The position numbers were made by a program, and so were the translations under genes. The notes below the pieces were generated by a model. It saw nothing but the letters and a program-made list of their open reading frames with translations, was not told the origin of the DNA and did not search any database. Source: Plumapathes pennacea (Eukaryota; Cnidaria; Anthozoa; Antipatharia; Myriopathidae). From it: DNA of 64,000 nt. The stretch covers positions 7,485,267 to 7,549,266 of the forward strand of contig OZ038462.1 of the NCBI GenBank assembly GCA_964036295.1. Direction: 5' to 3'. Position 1 is the stretch's first letter, and each line of letters opens with the position of its first letter. Positions 22,901 through 35,100 of the stretch are shown in pieces.

Positions 22901-24129
22901 GGGGAGTCTACATGTGTGGCAAGGTGAGATCTTCTAGATTTGGTGACTTGTTTATAGCTGAGATAAAAATTCATACCAACACCTACAGGTACATAATATG
23001 CCAAGCATTTTATCTTAACTTCACATAAACCTTTGGGGATTATTTTTATGTAGACCGCATTCATATAGCATGCGTAATCCTTTGTTTTAAAGCATTGCTG
23101 TATCAGTACAAGAAAGTACTGTATTTGTATTGTGTGATTTGGAAGCACACCCCAAAATTAGAAATCTTGAGAAATTAGATTGTAGCTTAAAAATGTGCAA
23201 AGTTACAGCGATGTTAATTTGGTTAGATTTGTACCTCACAAGGCACATAATCAGAATAAGTTATCAGGAGTATTAACTATAATTTTAGCGCAAGAATTCC
23301 ACAGGAAAATATGTATCCACCCCTTAGATGAAATATATATTTTGCAAGTAATTTGATCTAATACGCTATCTCAGTTTGTGCAAATGTTGAAGCACACTCA
23401 AAATAAAACCAATGTTTTACATTGATTTTATGCATAATTAATTAGACTGGTTGACTCCACATATATGGGATGCACACATGTCTTTCAATTTTTGTCAAGA
23501 AAAGTGAAGTTTTAATTATCATGGTGCTTAGCCTGAATAAGTTCTTTTGAGTATAAACTATTTTAGCCAAATCGCTCATTATTGCAAGGGTATTAAATAT
23601 CTTCTTTTCTCAATTCAGACCAGAAATATACAGAGAATGAGCACAGGGGAAATTGAAACTTTTGAGAACATATACAGCCAAACCCCATTATTTTGAAGTC
23701 AAGCCAAATCCTGTTGGATTTATCTTCTTTTTTATCCTTTCATCCTGAGCTTAAGCATTACTCACACGCTAAGGACAACATTCCACTTTCTGCTTGTAAA
23801 CACAAGTTCCTAATTAAATTTACTATACAGCAAAAGCTACTAGGTAGGAAAACATTGAATTGAGTTAGACTGCAGCATATTGTACTTGATACCTAGGAAG
23901 GCTCTGAGGAACGTCTTGTTCTTTCAACCGATATTGATTTGTGGTTTGTTCAAATGTTTTACCAAGTTCAATTTTGAAACCTTTATGAACCTTTAGACCC
24001 TACCACTTTTACGCGTAGTCTGATAATTGCTATACTGTACATGTATCTCGTCAATGGCTGAAGAAAGCTAAGACTTAAGAAATATATAACACATCACCGT
24101 GTAATATAGCCTCATCTAAACACATCATG
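19920..24129. other. Gene-poor spacer
   Basis: Contains G-rich sequence near 20035 and 20270-20300, an A-tract of about 28 bases starting near 21006, and AT-rich sequence after 21.5 kb. On the minus strand 20825-20768 is bounded by a good acceptor (tatttcag) and donor (GTAAGT) but joins to nothing visible. No supported gene apart from the weak exon candidate at 21130. Confidence 0.35.
21130..21198 (+). CDS. Candidate first exon, organelle-presequence-like (weak)
   Basis: ATG in a locally CG-rich patch opens 23 codons (MLVHGVGRPLFRPSFSTAG then QEMQ) to a good donor ATGCAG|GTATGA. The Arg/Ser/Phe composition without acidic residues until the end resembles a mitochondrial presequence. I cannot identify the next exon, so this remains a candidate only. 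Confidence 0.22.
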
Positions 24130-26095
24130 GAAAGTTGGAAGAACACTTGTGATAGTCCCAGTAAGGTTTCCCTAAAGTTTCAAGTCAGAGTTTTTAAATT
24201 TTGGCAAAAAAAGCATGGGCTATAGGCTATAACAATGATTATTGATAACTATCAAATTTGGCCAAAATTGTAAGGCTATGTAAAGCATTATTGCTATATC
24301 TTGTCAACAGCTAATTAAAGAAAAATAAGATGAGAAACATATAGGAAAAGGTCTTGTAATAGGACTCCAAGGAAGGTTTCCTGAAGTTTCAAAAGTTTTT
24401 AAATTTTAGCAAAACAAAAATAAATAAATAAAAAAATAAATAAATAAATAAATAAACCTTAACCTAACCTTGGTCAATCTGATAATAATTAACAATTGAC
24501 AATTATTGCTCTACCTCGTCAACAGCTTAAGAAAAATAAGAGAAATGCAAAGCAAAAAATCTTGTGATAGTCCCAGTCAGGTTTACTAAACGTTTCAAGA
24601 GTTCTTTACTTTTGAGAAGAAAATATGGGCTATAGCCTTGTCACATTTACGCCTAATATGAAGTTTGTAATAGTCTCAGGAAGGTTTCCTAAAAGTTTCA
24701 AGAATTTTTAAATTTTGGCAAAAGAGCAAATTGGGCTATAGCCTTACCATTTTTTGGCCTAATCTGATAATTCCTATATCTTATCAACAGCTAAAAAAAA
24801 AAAGAACAGGAAAACGTCTTGTAATAGTCCCAGGAAGGTTTCCTGAACTTTTTAGGATTTTTTTAACTTTTGACAAAAAAGCATGGGCTTTAGCCTAACC
24901 ATTTTTTTGCCTAATCTGATAATCACTATATCTTGACAAGAGCTAAAGAAAAATAGTAGAAATGCATAGCAAAATGTTTTGTAATAGTCCCAGGAAGGTT
25001 TCCTGAAAGTTCCAGAGTTTTGAAATTTTCGATAGAAAGTATGGGCTATAGGCTTACCATTTTTTGGTAAAATCTGATAGTCGCTATATCTCGTCAAAAG
25101 CTAAAGAAAAATATTAGAAATGCATAGCAAAATGTCTTGTAATAGTCCCCGGATGGTTTCCTGAAAGTTTCAAGAGTTTTCATATTTTGGGAAAAAGCAT
25201 AGGCTATAGCCTTACCATTTTTTGGTGAAATCTGACAATCGGTATATCTCACCAAAAGCTAAAGAAAAATAGGAGAAATGCATTTCAAAATGTCTTGTAA
25301 TAGTCCCAGGAAGGTTTCCTGAAAGTTTCAAGAGTTTTCATATTTTGGCAAAAGCATGGGCTATAGGCTTACTATTTTTCTGGCCAATTCTGATAATTGC
25401 TATATCTTGTAAAAAGTAAAAGAAAAATTGGAGAAATGCATAGCAAAATGTCTTGTAATAGTCCCTGGATGGTTTCCTGAAAGTTTTAAGAATTTTCAAA
25501 TTTTGGCAAAAAAGCATGGGCTATAGCCTTACTATTGTTTTGGCCAAATCTGATAATCGCTATATCTCGTAAAAAGTAAAAGAAAAATAGGAGAAATGCA
25601 TAGCAAAATGTCTTGTAATAGTCCCAGGAAGGTTTCCTAAAAGTTTCAAGAGTTTTCATATTTTGGCAAAAAGTATGGGTTATAGGTTTACTATTTTTTG
25701 GCCAAATCTGATAATCGCTATATCTCGTAAAAAGCTAAAGAAAAATTGGAGAAATGCATAACAAAGAGTTTGTAGTAGTCCCTGGAAGGTTTCCTGAAAG
25801 GTTTAAAAATTTTCAAATTTTGGTAAAAAAGCATGGGTATAGGCTTATCATTTTTTGACCAAATCTGATAATTGCTATATCTTATAAAAAGCTAAAGAAA
25901 AGTAGGAGTAATGCGTAACAAAGAGTTTGTAATAGTCCCTGGAAGGTTTCCTGAATATTTTAATAATTTTCAATTTTTGGCAAAAAAGTTTGGTCTATAG
26001 GCTTACCATTTTTTGGCCCAATCTGATAATCGGTATATGAGGTCAAAAGCTAAAGAAAAATAGGAGAAATGCGTTTCAAATTGTCTTGTAAACAC
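24130..26095 (+). repeat. Tandem array of ~159-base units, about 12 copies
   Basis: Each unit contains cttgtaatagtcccaggaag, gtttcctgaaagtttcaaga, gcatgggctatagccttacc, aatctgataatcgctatatc and taaagaaaaataggagaaat in that order. The nt-ag-tccc block recurs near 24150, 24352, 24571, 24664, 24819, 24977, 25137, 25295, 25453, 25613, 25769 and 25926, giving a regular 156-160 spacing over the last two-thirds and irregular spacing before 24.66 kb. It has no coding potential. It is AT-rich and looks like a small satellite. Confidence 0.85.
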
Positions 26096-26428
26096 ATGTC
26101 AATCTTAACATGGAGAGGTCAATTTTAACATGGAGGGAAAGAAATCACTTGAAAGGGGAATTATTTCCCGGTTTTAACCAATCAGAGACCATAAATTTCA
26201 TGCCGGGCTGACCGAGTAATCATATCCCGATAATAGCCAATCAGGGATAAGCTGTGAGTAATCATACCACGCGCGAGGTATCATTACTTAGTCATGACGC
26301 CATATGTTTGCGAGATATAATCCATATCTTGCTTTGTAACATAGAGAATGCCGTGATGTTTCAAATCACCAAACTGGAAAACGATTGTAACCAATTTCCC
26401 GTGAAGAAAGAAATCTCCCTCTCATCAG

Positions 26429-27618
26429 GTAAATATGTATCCGACCTACCCGAGGCAAGGAAGGGGTATACTAGCAACAGACCTGTTGATAGATGGCCGT
26501 GGGTTTTCAAAGAATTTAAAGCCAATGGTTATGCCACTTTTTTCAGTGAAGACGATAATTTTGCGGCGTTCAATTACCGTCTACATGGCTTTATTGAGCC
26601 TCCCACTCACCATTACAGCCGCTACTTTTGGCACGCTGCTAGAAAGAAAAGGTTTTGCACAGAGAGTAAACCCCAGCATCTCGTTCACTTTGATTACATT
26701 TAGTCATTCTTCCAAGCTTATTCTTCAAAACCCAAGTTTGGCTTTGCATTCTTATTGGAAATTAGTCACAATGCTTTGAATTCGGTCTTCATAGCAGGGA
26801 GCGACTTCCACAGACTTATAGAAAGACTGCACACAAGAAACTTCTTAAACAATACCATGCTGGTCGTAATGAGTGACCACGGCTTTAGATATGGAGAATC
26901 GAGGTTCACATTTCAAGGAAAGTTGGAAGCAAGGCTTCCATTCCTCTCCATTACACTTCCACCGTGGTTTCGCAAAGAATACCCACATCTAGAGAGCAAC
27001 TTAAAACGCAACACAAATCTTCTTGTTACTCCATTTGATCTTCATGCGACGCTGCAACACATTATCTCGTACCCTAAACTCCCCCAATATATGAAGTGGG
27101 GCAGAAGCTTCTTTGACGTCATACCAGGATCATGTGACTGCAGTACAGCTGGTGTACCTGAGCACTACTGCCCATGCGTGCGCTGGCAACCTGTAGATAA
27201 AGACCACTGATCAATCAGGCAGTCGGCTCAAACCGTGGTAACCCATATAAACTCACTGACGTCATCAGATGCCGACGGCGTAAAGTTGTGCGCTCGTTTG
27301 GAACTTGCGGAAGTTACTAGCGGCTATCAGAAAATACCCAATGTTAACATGCTGCAATTTATACGCGCCGCCGATCGACACAGAGTGGAAAAGTTTGCTG
27401 ATGGTCCGATGCCTATTGTGGACTGTATATATCAAGTTCAGCTTTGTACTGTTCCCGGGAATGCGGTGTTTGAAGTATCGGTCACCCACGTCGAAGATAA
27501 ATTTGAAGTGGTTGGCGAACTGAGCAGGATTAATCTTTATGGAGATCAACCGAAGTGCATCATCGACAAGAAACCATTTTTGAGGAAATACTGCTTCTGT
27601 AAAAATTTTCAACAGTGA
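26429..27618 (+). pseudogene. DUF229 / arylsulfatase-like pseudogene, 5'-truncated with two in-frame stops
   Basis: One frame runs from a good acceptor (ctctcatcag|GT) to a TGA at 27616. It carries features I associate with the metazoan DUF229 (PF02995) sulfatase-like family: DLPEARKGY, RWPWVFKEFKANGYATFF, SEDDNFAAFNYRLHGF, the metal-site-like VVMSDHGFRYGESR, LPPWFRKEYP, and a C-terminal GELSRINLYGDQPKC ... LRKYCFC. The frame is broken by TAG at 26701-26703 (after HFDYI) and TGA at 27208-27210 (after PVDKDH), with homologous sequence continuing in the same frame after each. The N-terminal half with the first metal-binding and catalytic residues is missing; the tandem array lies immediately upstream. 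Because it begins at a splice acceptor it looks like a relic of an intron-containing copy rather than a retrocopy. Read-through or assembly error is the alternative. Confidence 0.8.
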
Positions 27619-28464
27619 AAATGACAATCTATGATTTATATTTGTCACGTGTTTATGCCTCATCTGTCGTTGAAAATTTCAGTGCAAAGACCGGCTCTGT
27701 TTTGAACTCAGTCAGTAGCTAGCTTTTTCAGCACCGGGTCCGTGAAACTTTGGAAAAATGTTTCTAATGCATAGGACTTGTGCGTCTTATTTATGTTATT
27801 TGGATTCGTGGAAGTCATTCCTGTGTAATTTTATTAACTCGCTCTCACCGCAAGCACAAGGTCCTTATTTGACTGTAAAAACAGTATATCTATGCAAGCG
27901 CAAGCAAAACGATCACAATATTTTAGAGCCGTTTTCGCATGACCGTCGAAAATAATGATGTGATTGTTTTGGTTCTGCTAGCGATTGCGTCGAGTCTGTT
28001 TTTAGGGTGAAATAAGGTCTTTTGTGCTTGTCCTTATACTTGTGTTTGTCTATATTAAAAACTTTTCTGATATTCTGACAGTGCTTGGCGGGATAGCAAG
28101 AACAACTGCCATAAAGAGCCCAGTCTATTGCCTTGTAACGAGGATTTCTCTGCAAAAATTTGTAGGTCTAACCTGAAAATCGCTTTGCAGAGTATTTAAA
28201 TGGAAAAAATGTGAATGATGTGGTTAGGTTTTTATTAAGCTATCCCCCACGGCTGTTTCAAACTGTCAATGTCGCCATTCGGTTTCAGTCCACCTAAACG
28301 CGCTAACCGCTCGGTCAGTCAGCCTGGTGAGGAGGGAAAGAGGGACTGGAGACTAAACATCGCTTTTCCCAGGCTCTCCCTGGGAAATCAGGCACAACTG
28401 AATCGACGGCCAATCTGCATGGTTAGCGACAATTACTACCAGGGAAAATAACCTCAAATATACT

Positions 28465-28600
28465 ATGGGTGAAAGTGTGACACCACCGCCTTTGGGTGAA
28501 GCGAAAACACGAGCCGCTCATAAGGACAGACTCTGCTACAAACAGCGACAAAGGATCCTCGCAAATACATCATACCAATATAGTTTGCACAGGAATGAAG
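28465..28600 (+). CDS. Candidate first exon, unknown product (weak)
   Basis: ATG opens 45 codons (MGESVTPPPLGEAKTRAAHK, a basic middle with QRQR, then SYQYSLHRNE) up to a good donor GAAG|GTGAGT in phase 1. Codon use looks coding, but no downstream exon can be joined with confidence. Confidence 0.25.
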
Positions 28601-28675
28601 GTGAGTTGTTGCTTCAGTGACATCTTCTTTATTCCTTATATTCTCTGTGCCCTGTGTTTGACCAGTCCTGGTAAT

Positions 28676-29245
28676 GAAAGGGTTAAAGAGAACCTCTCAC
28701 CGTAGATGCTTTACGCGCCCATGTTTATATTTCCATCCGGAGCTCGACTTTCCTGAGGCACCCACGTTATTACTGATTGATCTGGCTGTCGCTGATTGCC
28801 GAATTTAATACACTCTCTGAGTTTGTGTTGATTTATTTCGCGATGAAACGTAGAAAAACATAGGAATCCGTCATTTTCGTATGATACGAGAATGGCTGCC
28901 GTCTGTCGCAGAAATCTTACTTCGACTTCCGCTCCGCCGGTTCAACACGTACACTCGAGGACTGTATCTTTCACTTTCTAATCACTTTACTTCTTTTCTC
29001 CGTCTTACACAATCTCCTTTTTTTCAATCTGTTACACAATCTCCTCGTGTTAGTCACGAGGCCTCGGTTTTCAGTAATAAGTTTACAATCAATAATTATT
29101 GGTAGTGTAATATTAAACGTAACATGAACAGAATCTTAATTACTTAATTAACTAGACGATAAACATTGACACAAAATACAACACCGTCAGTCACTGGGTG
29201 CGCTAAGCATCTACGGTGAGAGGGTCTCTTTAAAATAGCACCTAT
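28676..29245. mobile_element. Inverted-repeat element, about 570 bases
   Basis: gttaaagagaacctctcacc gtagatgctttacgcg near 28680 is repeated in inverse near 29205-29240 (cgctaagcatctacggtgag then agggtctctttaaa). No internal reading frame of interest. Confidence 0.6.
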
Positions 29246-30534
29246 ATTATTTGACGGATACGTTTTCATCAGAAAGGATTTGTGCTTCCCCTTGAAATAG
29301 GGGCAGAATGCAACTCGAGAAATATGACCAATTGTTAGGAACTCAATATCTCTCAAAGTGATTTTTTTTTCCTGTTGTTCAAGATAGAAATAATATTAGC
29401 TCACATTGGCAGAGGACCAATAATTGTTTCTTCACAATTGACATAGAAATCAAACATATTCTGTTTTCCCTGGTTTTTATTCATAAGGCCTGTTTATTAG
29501 TTGTCCCAGTTATCCCCTTATCCACCCAGTACAGTAGCTTAAGCATCATGGGGGAAGCCCTGTTTCCCTTCAGATATCCCGAACCAATTATGCTGACATA
29601 ACCTTCAATCAGAGTACCAATAAGTGTAGTGTTCAATCCTATTTGATCATGCTTTCATTCAGGGTAAGCTTGGCCAAGCACTTTTTAAGACAGGTTTTCC
29701 TGCTACTCTGCACACAGAGATGCCAACTCTTAAGATATCAGGAGACATTCAGCGAAAATTTTTCAAAAGAAATTTTTTCTGTGTTGTGATCTATTTTCAA
29801 CATATCTGCCAGAATTTGTTGTCCTTTTTTGATTTTCTGTTTTACCCCTTGAGAAATTGGCTCAAACGAAAATTTTGATCAAAATAGCCGCTGTTGCAAC
29901 CTGTCATCACTCGTCAACTCATGCGTTTCATAACACCGACATATTACATGAAATCTGGCAAAACACAAGTATTGCGTGTGTGATTGTCAAAGTGAAACCA
30001 TGAAGAAATCTACTGTTTGTTGAGCAAAAAACTGCTGAAGGATGAGGTCTTGGGCTAGATTACACAACACTGCTTTACATCAAAGCATATCAAAGTGACA
30101 TCTGGCTGACAGATTAGCTACTTATGTCAACAAGCACCATTGGGGTGCCAAAAATCTTCAGGCATGATTTTCTCTGCATCTGAAAAACATGTTTTGTTGC
30201 ATTTTCTTGAAGTTCCAGTTCAAGTGAGTTTCAATGGATTGGGTTGGAATTTTGCACAAGTATCGACCGATATGTTAACTTACAAAATTGTGTCTCTGAC
30301 TTTTTGTTTTCATTTTAGAACCCGAGTTATTTCATAAACAAATTCCCTAACGAACATGTTGCCCAACTTTGACTTAAAATATTTTCCGTACCAAACAAAA
30401 TATCAAAAACACTCTTTTTCAGATCAACATATCTGAACTACAAATAATTTATTTAGGTGAGCGAACATGTCAGCAAAAACTTTGTTAAATGCAATGAAAT
30501 TTGTCACAGTAATAGGCCTTATTCTCTCATGAAC

Positions 30535-30645
30535 AGCCTGGGGCGACGATGTCATGACCACAGAATAGAAACTCATGCAGGGGAAAGTAAGTATTTTCTG
30601 TCCCTTTCCCCCACATGGTCATGACATCCTCGCCCCAGGCTGTCG
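30535..30645. mobile_element. Short inverted-repeat element
   Basis: cagcctggggcgacgatgtc atgacc is inverted as ggtcatgacatcctcgcccc aggctg, enclosing about 55 bases. Confidence 0.65.
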
Positions 30646-32004
30646 GTGAGGCCTACTTGTATGAAACAACTCTCACAGATGTTGTATTTTGTTGTGCTCG
30701 GGAATGGCTCCATGATGCCTCAAAGAAATCATTTCACTCATTTTCCAGCTGGCAAGCTTTCCTTTTATGTGGGTTTCCAGTTTTCCAATTTCCAATTTAT
30801 ATTTTTAGTTATGAATACAGCAGTGTAGTTTGTTTCAGTTGTGGTTCTGTGATAGAATTTGTGATGAACACATTCACTTTCCTTATTAGGAGCAAAAGAC
30901 CTCATTAGGAATGGAAGTCTTCCATCAGTCATTATGTGAAGCAAAGCTAATGTCATGACTGACTGATTGACAAATGTTCTAAAATGAAATAGAGGTCTGG
31001 ATTAGTACCCTCTCAAGGCTCAGGGGCAACTTTCCATCAAAAATCAGCTTTAATCTTTGTCTGAAAAACTTATAACATATTCAACTTAAGTAAACCACAT
31101 CTGAAATAACAGGGACTAGAAACTTAATATTTTCTCTATTGCACCATCAAAATATAGACCCTACAAAATCAACAAGTGCAGATGCATTCACCTACTGTAT
31201 ATGTTGGCTGTGTAACAGCAAGCTGTCACCAGGTGTCAATGTGACATGTGGTCTTGGTGTGTAGTAAGGGCTAAAATGGGATTTTCTTTTTTTTGGAATG
31301 TTTTGCAAGAGCAGCCAGAATCATTGGTATTTTTGGTGCATACAATATACTAGGGAACTAGAGAGTCGTGCCATGAGCCAACAACTTGATTTCTGAAGCT
31401 TTGTAACATTTATAATAATTTACGTGTATACAGTACAGCTAAAACTAAGCGAACCAAAAAACATGTTCAAAATGCATATGAACAAAGGTAGGGTTAGGTA
31501 GGGTTTAATTTGTTTATCCTCCAAGCATTGATGTCAATGATGTGACTTCCTGTAAGTTGAATGTACTGAACCAAAATAAGTGTGCCATTTTCATGATTGC
31601 CGAGACATAATTCTGAGTGGCTGTTTGTCAAAGCTGTTTATTTCGAAGTTAAGACAATATTTTAGAACTTTGTTGCTTTACTTGACAGGGTATACAGGAA
31701 CCACACTTTCAAACTTTGTTAGTACTGTAGAGTTGCTTTATGTTCTATGGTAACATGATAAATATGAGGACTGGTCATCAAGTAAGCTGTGTACTGACTT
31801 TGATCACAAAAGACTTTACAACCTTTGTTTAATCCTCATGTGGCACTAAGATCTGTGGAAACAGTGGTCTTATTTCAGGCTTTTAGAATATTTTAATAAA
31901 TTTTGAAAGAACTGAAAACATATGTTGACATCCCCTTACTAGACTTACTGTGCTGGCCTTTTTCAAAATAATGGCGAGCTAAACAAAGCGTCTGTTGCTT
32001 CATT

Positions 32005-32201
32005 TGCAGAGTAACAACAAAAAATGGGGGCAACCATGACAATGTACAGTACAGTATGAGGCTGGTGTGGACCATGGGAAGAACATGAAAAGACTGTTGA
32101 CTATATACTGTGGACAGTTTCACATGGACCTGAAAAGTAGCAAGGAACAAGCAAGTCTTCAGCAAGGTTGGTCTTGTTATCTTGTTTGATGTCCTAAAAT
32201 A
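32005..32201 (+). repeat. Dispersed repeat hit by the 2.7 kb transposon
   Basis: Shares ordered blocks (acagtatgaggctggtgtgg accatgg; ggacagtttcacatggac; aaggaacaagcaagtctt; tttgatgtcctaa) with 36065-36230. On the opposite strand it matches 48365-48550 and 49130-49330. The transposon begins right after its gatgtcctaaaata. Confidence 0.6.
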
Positions 32202-33101
32202 CGGTGTCGGACAAATGCAGACTGCAGACTGCAGACTGCAGACTAGAAATAAAACTAGAAATACGATAATCGCAGATACCCCTCGCTCTGACATTGATGG
32301 GACTTTTACTTTGGTACTCCCAAGAAGAGTAGCCTTTGTTTTACCAAAATGTTGACTCAATCTTTTCTTCGAAGTAAAATGCTACACGCAAAGGAAGGAG
32401 AAAAAGAATGGTGTGTTATACTTTTGCGTTGAAAAAAAGAATCGATTGCGTGACGAAGTACGTATTTCCCACGGTCGGTCGGCACAACAAATTAATTTAT
32501 ACAGTCTGCCAAGCACGTTCTCAAAATCTAATACTCAAATTTTGAAGTTGGTCGGCCGTCGTAGTACGGTAAAAAAGAAACACTGATTTTCCAATTTTGA
32601 ATTCATAGGCAGTACAATTAAATAGGCTTCCTGTGCAATTTGTTTTTACTCTGGACTGCATGCACAAGACTCAGGCATGCATGTTTAATGAGCTCGAATT
32701 GTTTTGTACGTGAACGCGCTCAAAACAACATGATTTCTCCCAGAATCAAAGCAAAACTTGAACGGTTTACTTCAAATTATACACGGGCTTCAGACCTAGT
32801 CATACTTCTAAGGGCTTGTGAACGATTCTCGCTGCAATCACCGCATGTCAAATTACAGTATTTGTTACAGTTTTAGTCTTGAAAGAAATAATAAGACATC
32901 TGACTAAATCATTCAAGACTCCAAGTTCCGATTGCTCTGAGCCAATACGGTAGCCGAAACTGGCGACAGAAACGTATTAAAACAATACTTCGAGGAAAAA
33001 TGATCAGCATACAGATTTTAATACATTCTTGAAGTGATCGAGTTACAAGATACGGGTAGAATATATTTGTCACGGTGATTATTCGCTTTCCACTGACTAA
33101 C

Positions 33102-33385
33102 CTTTGTTGCTTGTCCTTTCTGAATAAGGATCTGAGTTTAACACAAGACGGCGTCTGAAGCTCCCGATTTCCTTCCAAGCGCTGTTCCCTTTGCGGAGCC
33201 GTTTCTTCGGCACGCTTCCGTTCATGATGCTGTCGGTTATCAAATGTTTGTTGTCTTTTCTCTAGACGTATTTGGCGCTGTTCGATTGTTTCACGAATTC
33301 GCCTTGCCCGTGCTAGTTCCCTTCTCTTTTGCAGACGAGCTTCGCGAGACCGTGCTGTGTCAAGTTTTCCAGTTTTCAAATTCAT
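33102..33385 (-). CDS. Arg/Glu-rich repeat ORF inside the transposon
   Basis: ATG at 33385 opens about 95 residues to a possible donor CAAAG|GTTAGT. The protein is a charged helix with about 23-residue repeats (RARRIRETIEQRQIRLEKRQ, then RKRAEETAPQREQRLEG). Similar RE-rich repeats precede helicase or other domains in some mobile-element proteins of invertebrates, but here the frame degenerates after KDKQQR. It may be a captured exon or the N-terminus of a lost element protein. Confidence 0.4.
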
Positions 33386-33619
33386 TTTCGTGAACGCAGT
33401 TACGTACAGTTGTTGCTTCGTTCAAACCTTTGTTTGACCTCGCTTTGACGCTAATCGATAATTATTATTACGTCATTGCCTTAGAGGTCGCCCTATGACA
33501 GACTGACAGACTGACTGACGAACATTAGATTTCGAGATGGCGACTCGCTTGGAGTCTCCACACAAAGCGAATTTGCTGCATTAGCGCCGTGATTATTACC
33601 CTCACTTCGCTTCGCTTTG

Positions 33620-34865
33620 CTCGGGGATAAATAAAAACAAAATGCAAAAACTTTACATAAAATAAAATAAAACAAAACACGCATCACGGTGCAAATACAA
33701 AACAAAAACTTACGTAAAATGCTGTGAAATAAGTTCGATTGGTTCCCGTGAGCTTGACAAACGATATCATCCAAACCATTGTGGAAATTCATCATCCAAA
33801 CCAACTTATTGGATCAGAAAATTTCTTCCTTCTCCCAAGCGTTTCTGATCCACTCGATACGTATGTACTTTTCGACTGCACCCCTCCCCCCTCAACCACA
33901 TTCTTGTACTCGCCCCATTTCTCGTGCGGTCATGATCTCCGAACTAACTGAATAATGCGCACTTAAACTGGGGACAGGCAAATTTCAGGTAAATTGACTT
34001 GGCTGTATATGACAAGAAATTCAAGGTGTTCATTTCGCCGGTTTGTTTTGTGAACATGAACTTAATCGTGCAACTTGGGGCTTTTGAGCCAATCAGTTTC
34101 TATCTTGAATGATCATTATACAAAGCATTTGGGGAGCTTTAATAAAAAATGTATGTATGTATTTAAGCAGTGTATGCGGGTCAACTATATTGTTATATGT
34201 GGCTTCATCTTTGGGTTAAAACACTTGCTGATTTGTTTACATGACCAGGGGCTGGTGTCATTAACTGATTATATGATAAACATGAACTTGACGAAAAGAA
34301 CGAAGAGTACCAAAGTGATGACATCAGAAAAATACCTGTTGCAGAATTCTTTACTTGGACAAATTATCCAGATAATGGTGGTCAAAATTTTTGGACTGAG
34401 ATGTAGTAATCATACAAATGTCTTGTATTCATTACTGGTTTGCATGGCAGTTCCTGTGATTGGCAGCACAAAACTATTTGGCAGGAAACTAAAAAACCAG
34501 AGCTGAAAGTTTTGAAGTTATCAAATACGAAATATTTCGGTTGCTGTGCAGTCATATTGCGTAGCAAGACCACACGAGAAATGGGGCGAGCACAAAAATG
34601 TGGTTGAGAGGGGAAGGGTGCGGTCGAAAAGTACATGCTTATCGAGCAGATCAGAGACTCTTGAGGGAAGGAAGGAATTTTCTGATCCAATAAGTCGGCT
34701 TGGATGATGAATTTCCGCAATGGTTTGGATGATATTGTTCAAACTTATTTCACAGCATTTTTCGTAAGTTTTTGTTTTGTATTTGCACCATGATGCGGTG
34801 TTTTGTTTTATTTTATTTTATGTAAATTTTTGCATTTTGTTTTGTTTTATTTTATTTCTAGCCTG
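33620..34865. repeat. Long internal inverted repeat (arms about 280 bases)
   Basis: The left arm (about 33620-33905) and the inverse of the right arm (about 34595-34865) share atgcaaaaactttacataaa, caaatacaaaacaaaaactt, atcatccaaaccattgtgga and cttattggatcagaaaattt in order with few differences. The spacer is about 690 bases. A strong hairpin is expected. Confidence 0.8.
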
Positions 34866-34962
34866 TGGTCTGCAGTCTGCATTTGTCTGACACCGCCTAA
34901 AATAACAATGTTCAGGGTCTTACTGGACCCATTTGTTGATCAGAGATACTGTACATATCATA

Positions 34963-35100
34963 CAGTAGGAAGAACTTGGCTTTTGATAGCTTGCTACTGT
35001 AAGCTGGTTTAACTATCAATATTCTCACTCTAGCACTCATACATTTCTTCTCAAAAGGTTGAGAGAATCTGCAATTTGAGCTGGGGAGTGAAAGGGTTAA
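34963..35100 (-). repeat. Copy of the AACCCTTTCAC dispersed repeat
   Basis: gtaggaagaacttggctttt gatagcttgct, ctcatacatttcttctcaaa and gggagtgaaagggttaa mark a well-preserved reverse copy. Confidence 0.65.

Larger units (their letters stand above)
27619..32004. other. Gene-poor spacer
   Basis: Apart from the candidate exon at 28465 and two inverted-repeat elements listed separately, I see no supportable gene. The sequence is AT-rich with scattered short repeats. Confidence 0.35.
32202..34895. mobile_element. 2.7 kb TIR transposon with perfect 9-bp target duplication
   Basis: The left end cggtgtcggacaaatgcaga continues ctgcagact, and the right end is its inverse with two changes (27 of 29 bases over the terminal repeat). 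The 9 bases cctaaaata flank both ends exactly (32193-32201 and 34896-34904). Near the left end gcagact is repeated four times. The interior holds a minus-strand charged ORF (33102-33385) and a long internal fold-back (33620-34865). A 9-bp duplication is typical of Mutator-like elements, but no transposase is visible, so the superfamily is not established. It is probably non-autonomous. Confidence 0.85.

Noticed and set aside
27913-28155. Minus-strand frame with RNPRYKAIDWALYGSCSCYP after a good acceptor
   Set aside because: Composition is protein-like, but there is no clear donor, partner exon or recognised family.
31893-32360. 155-codon minus-strand frame
   Set aside because: It crosses the border between a dispersed repeat and the transposon, so it cannot be one gene.
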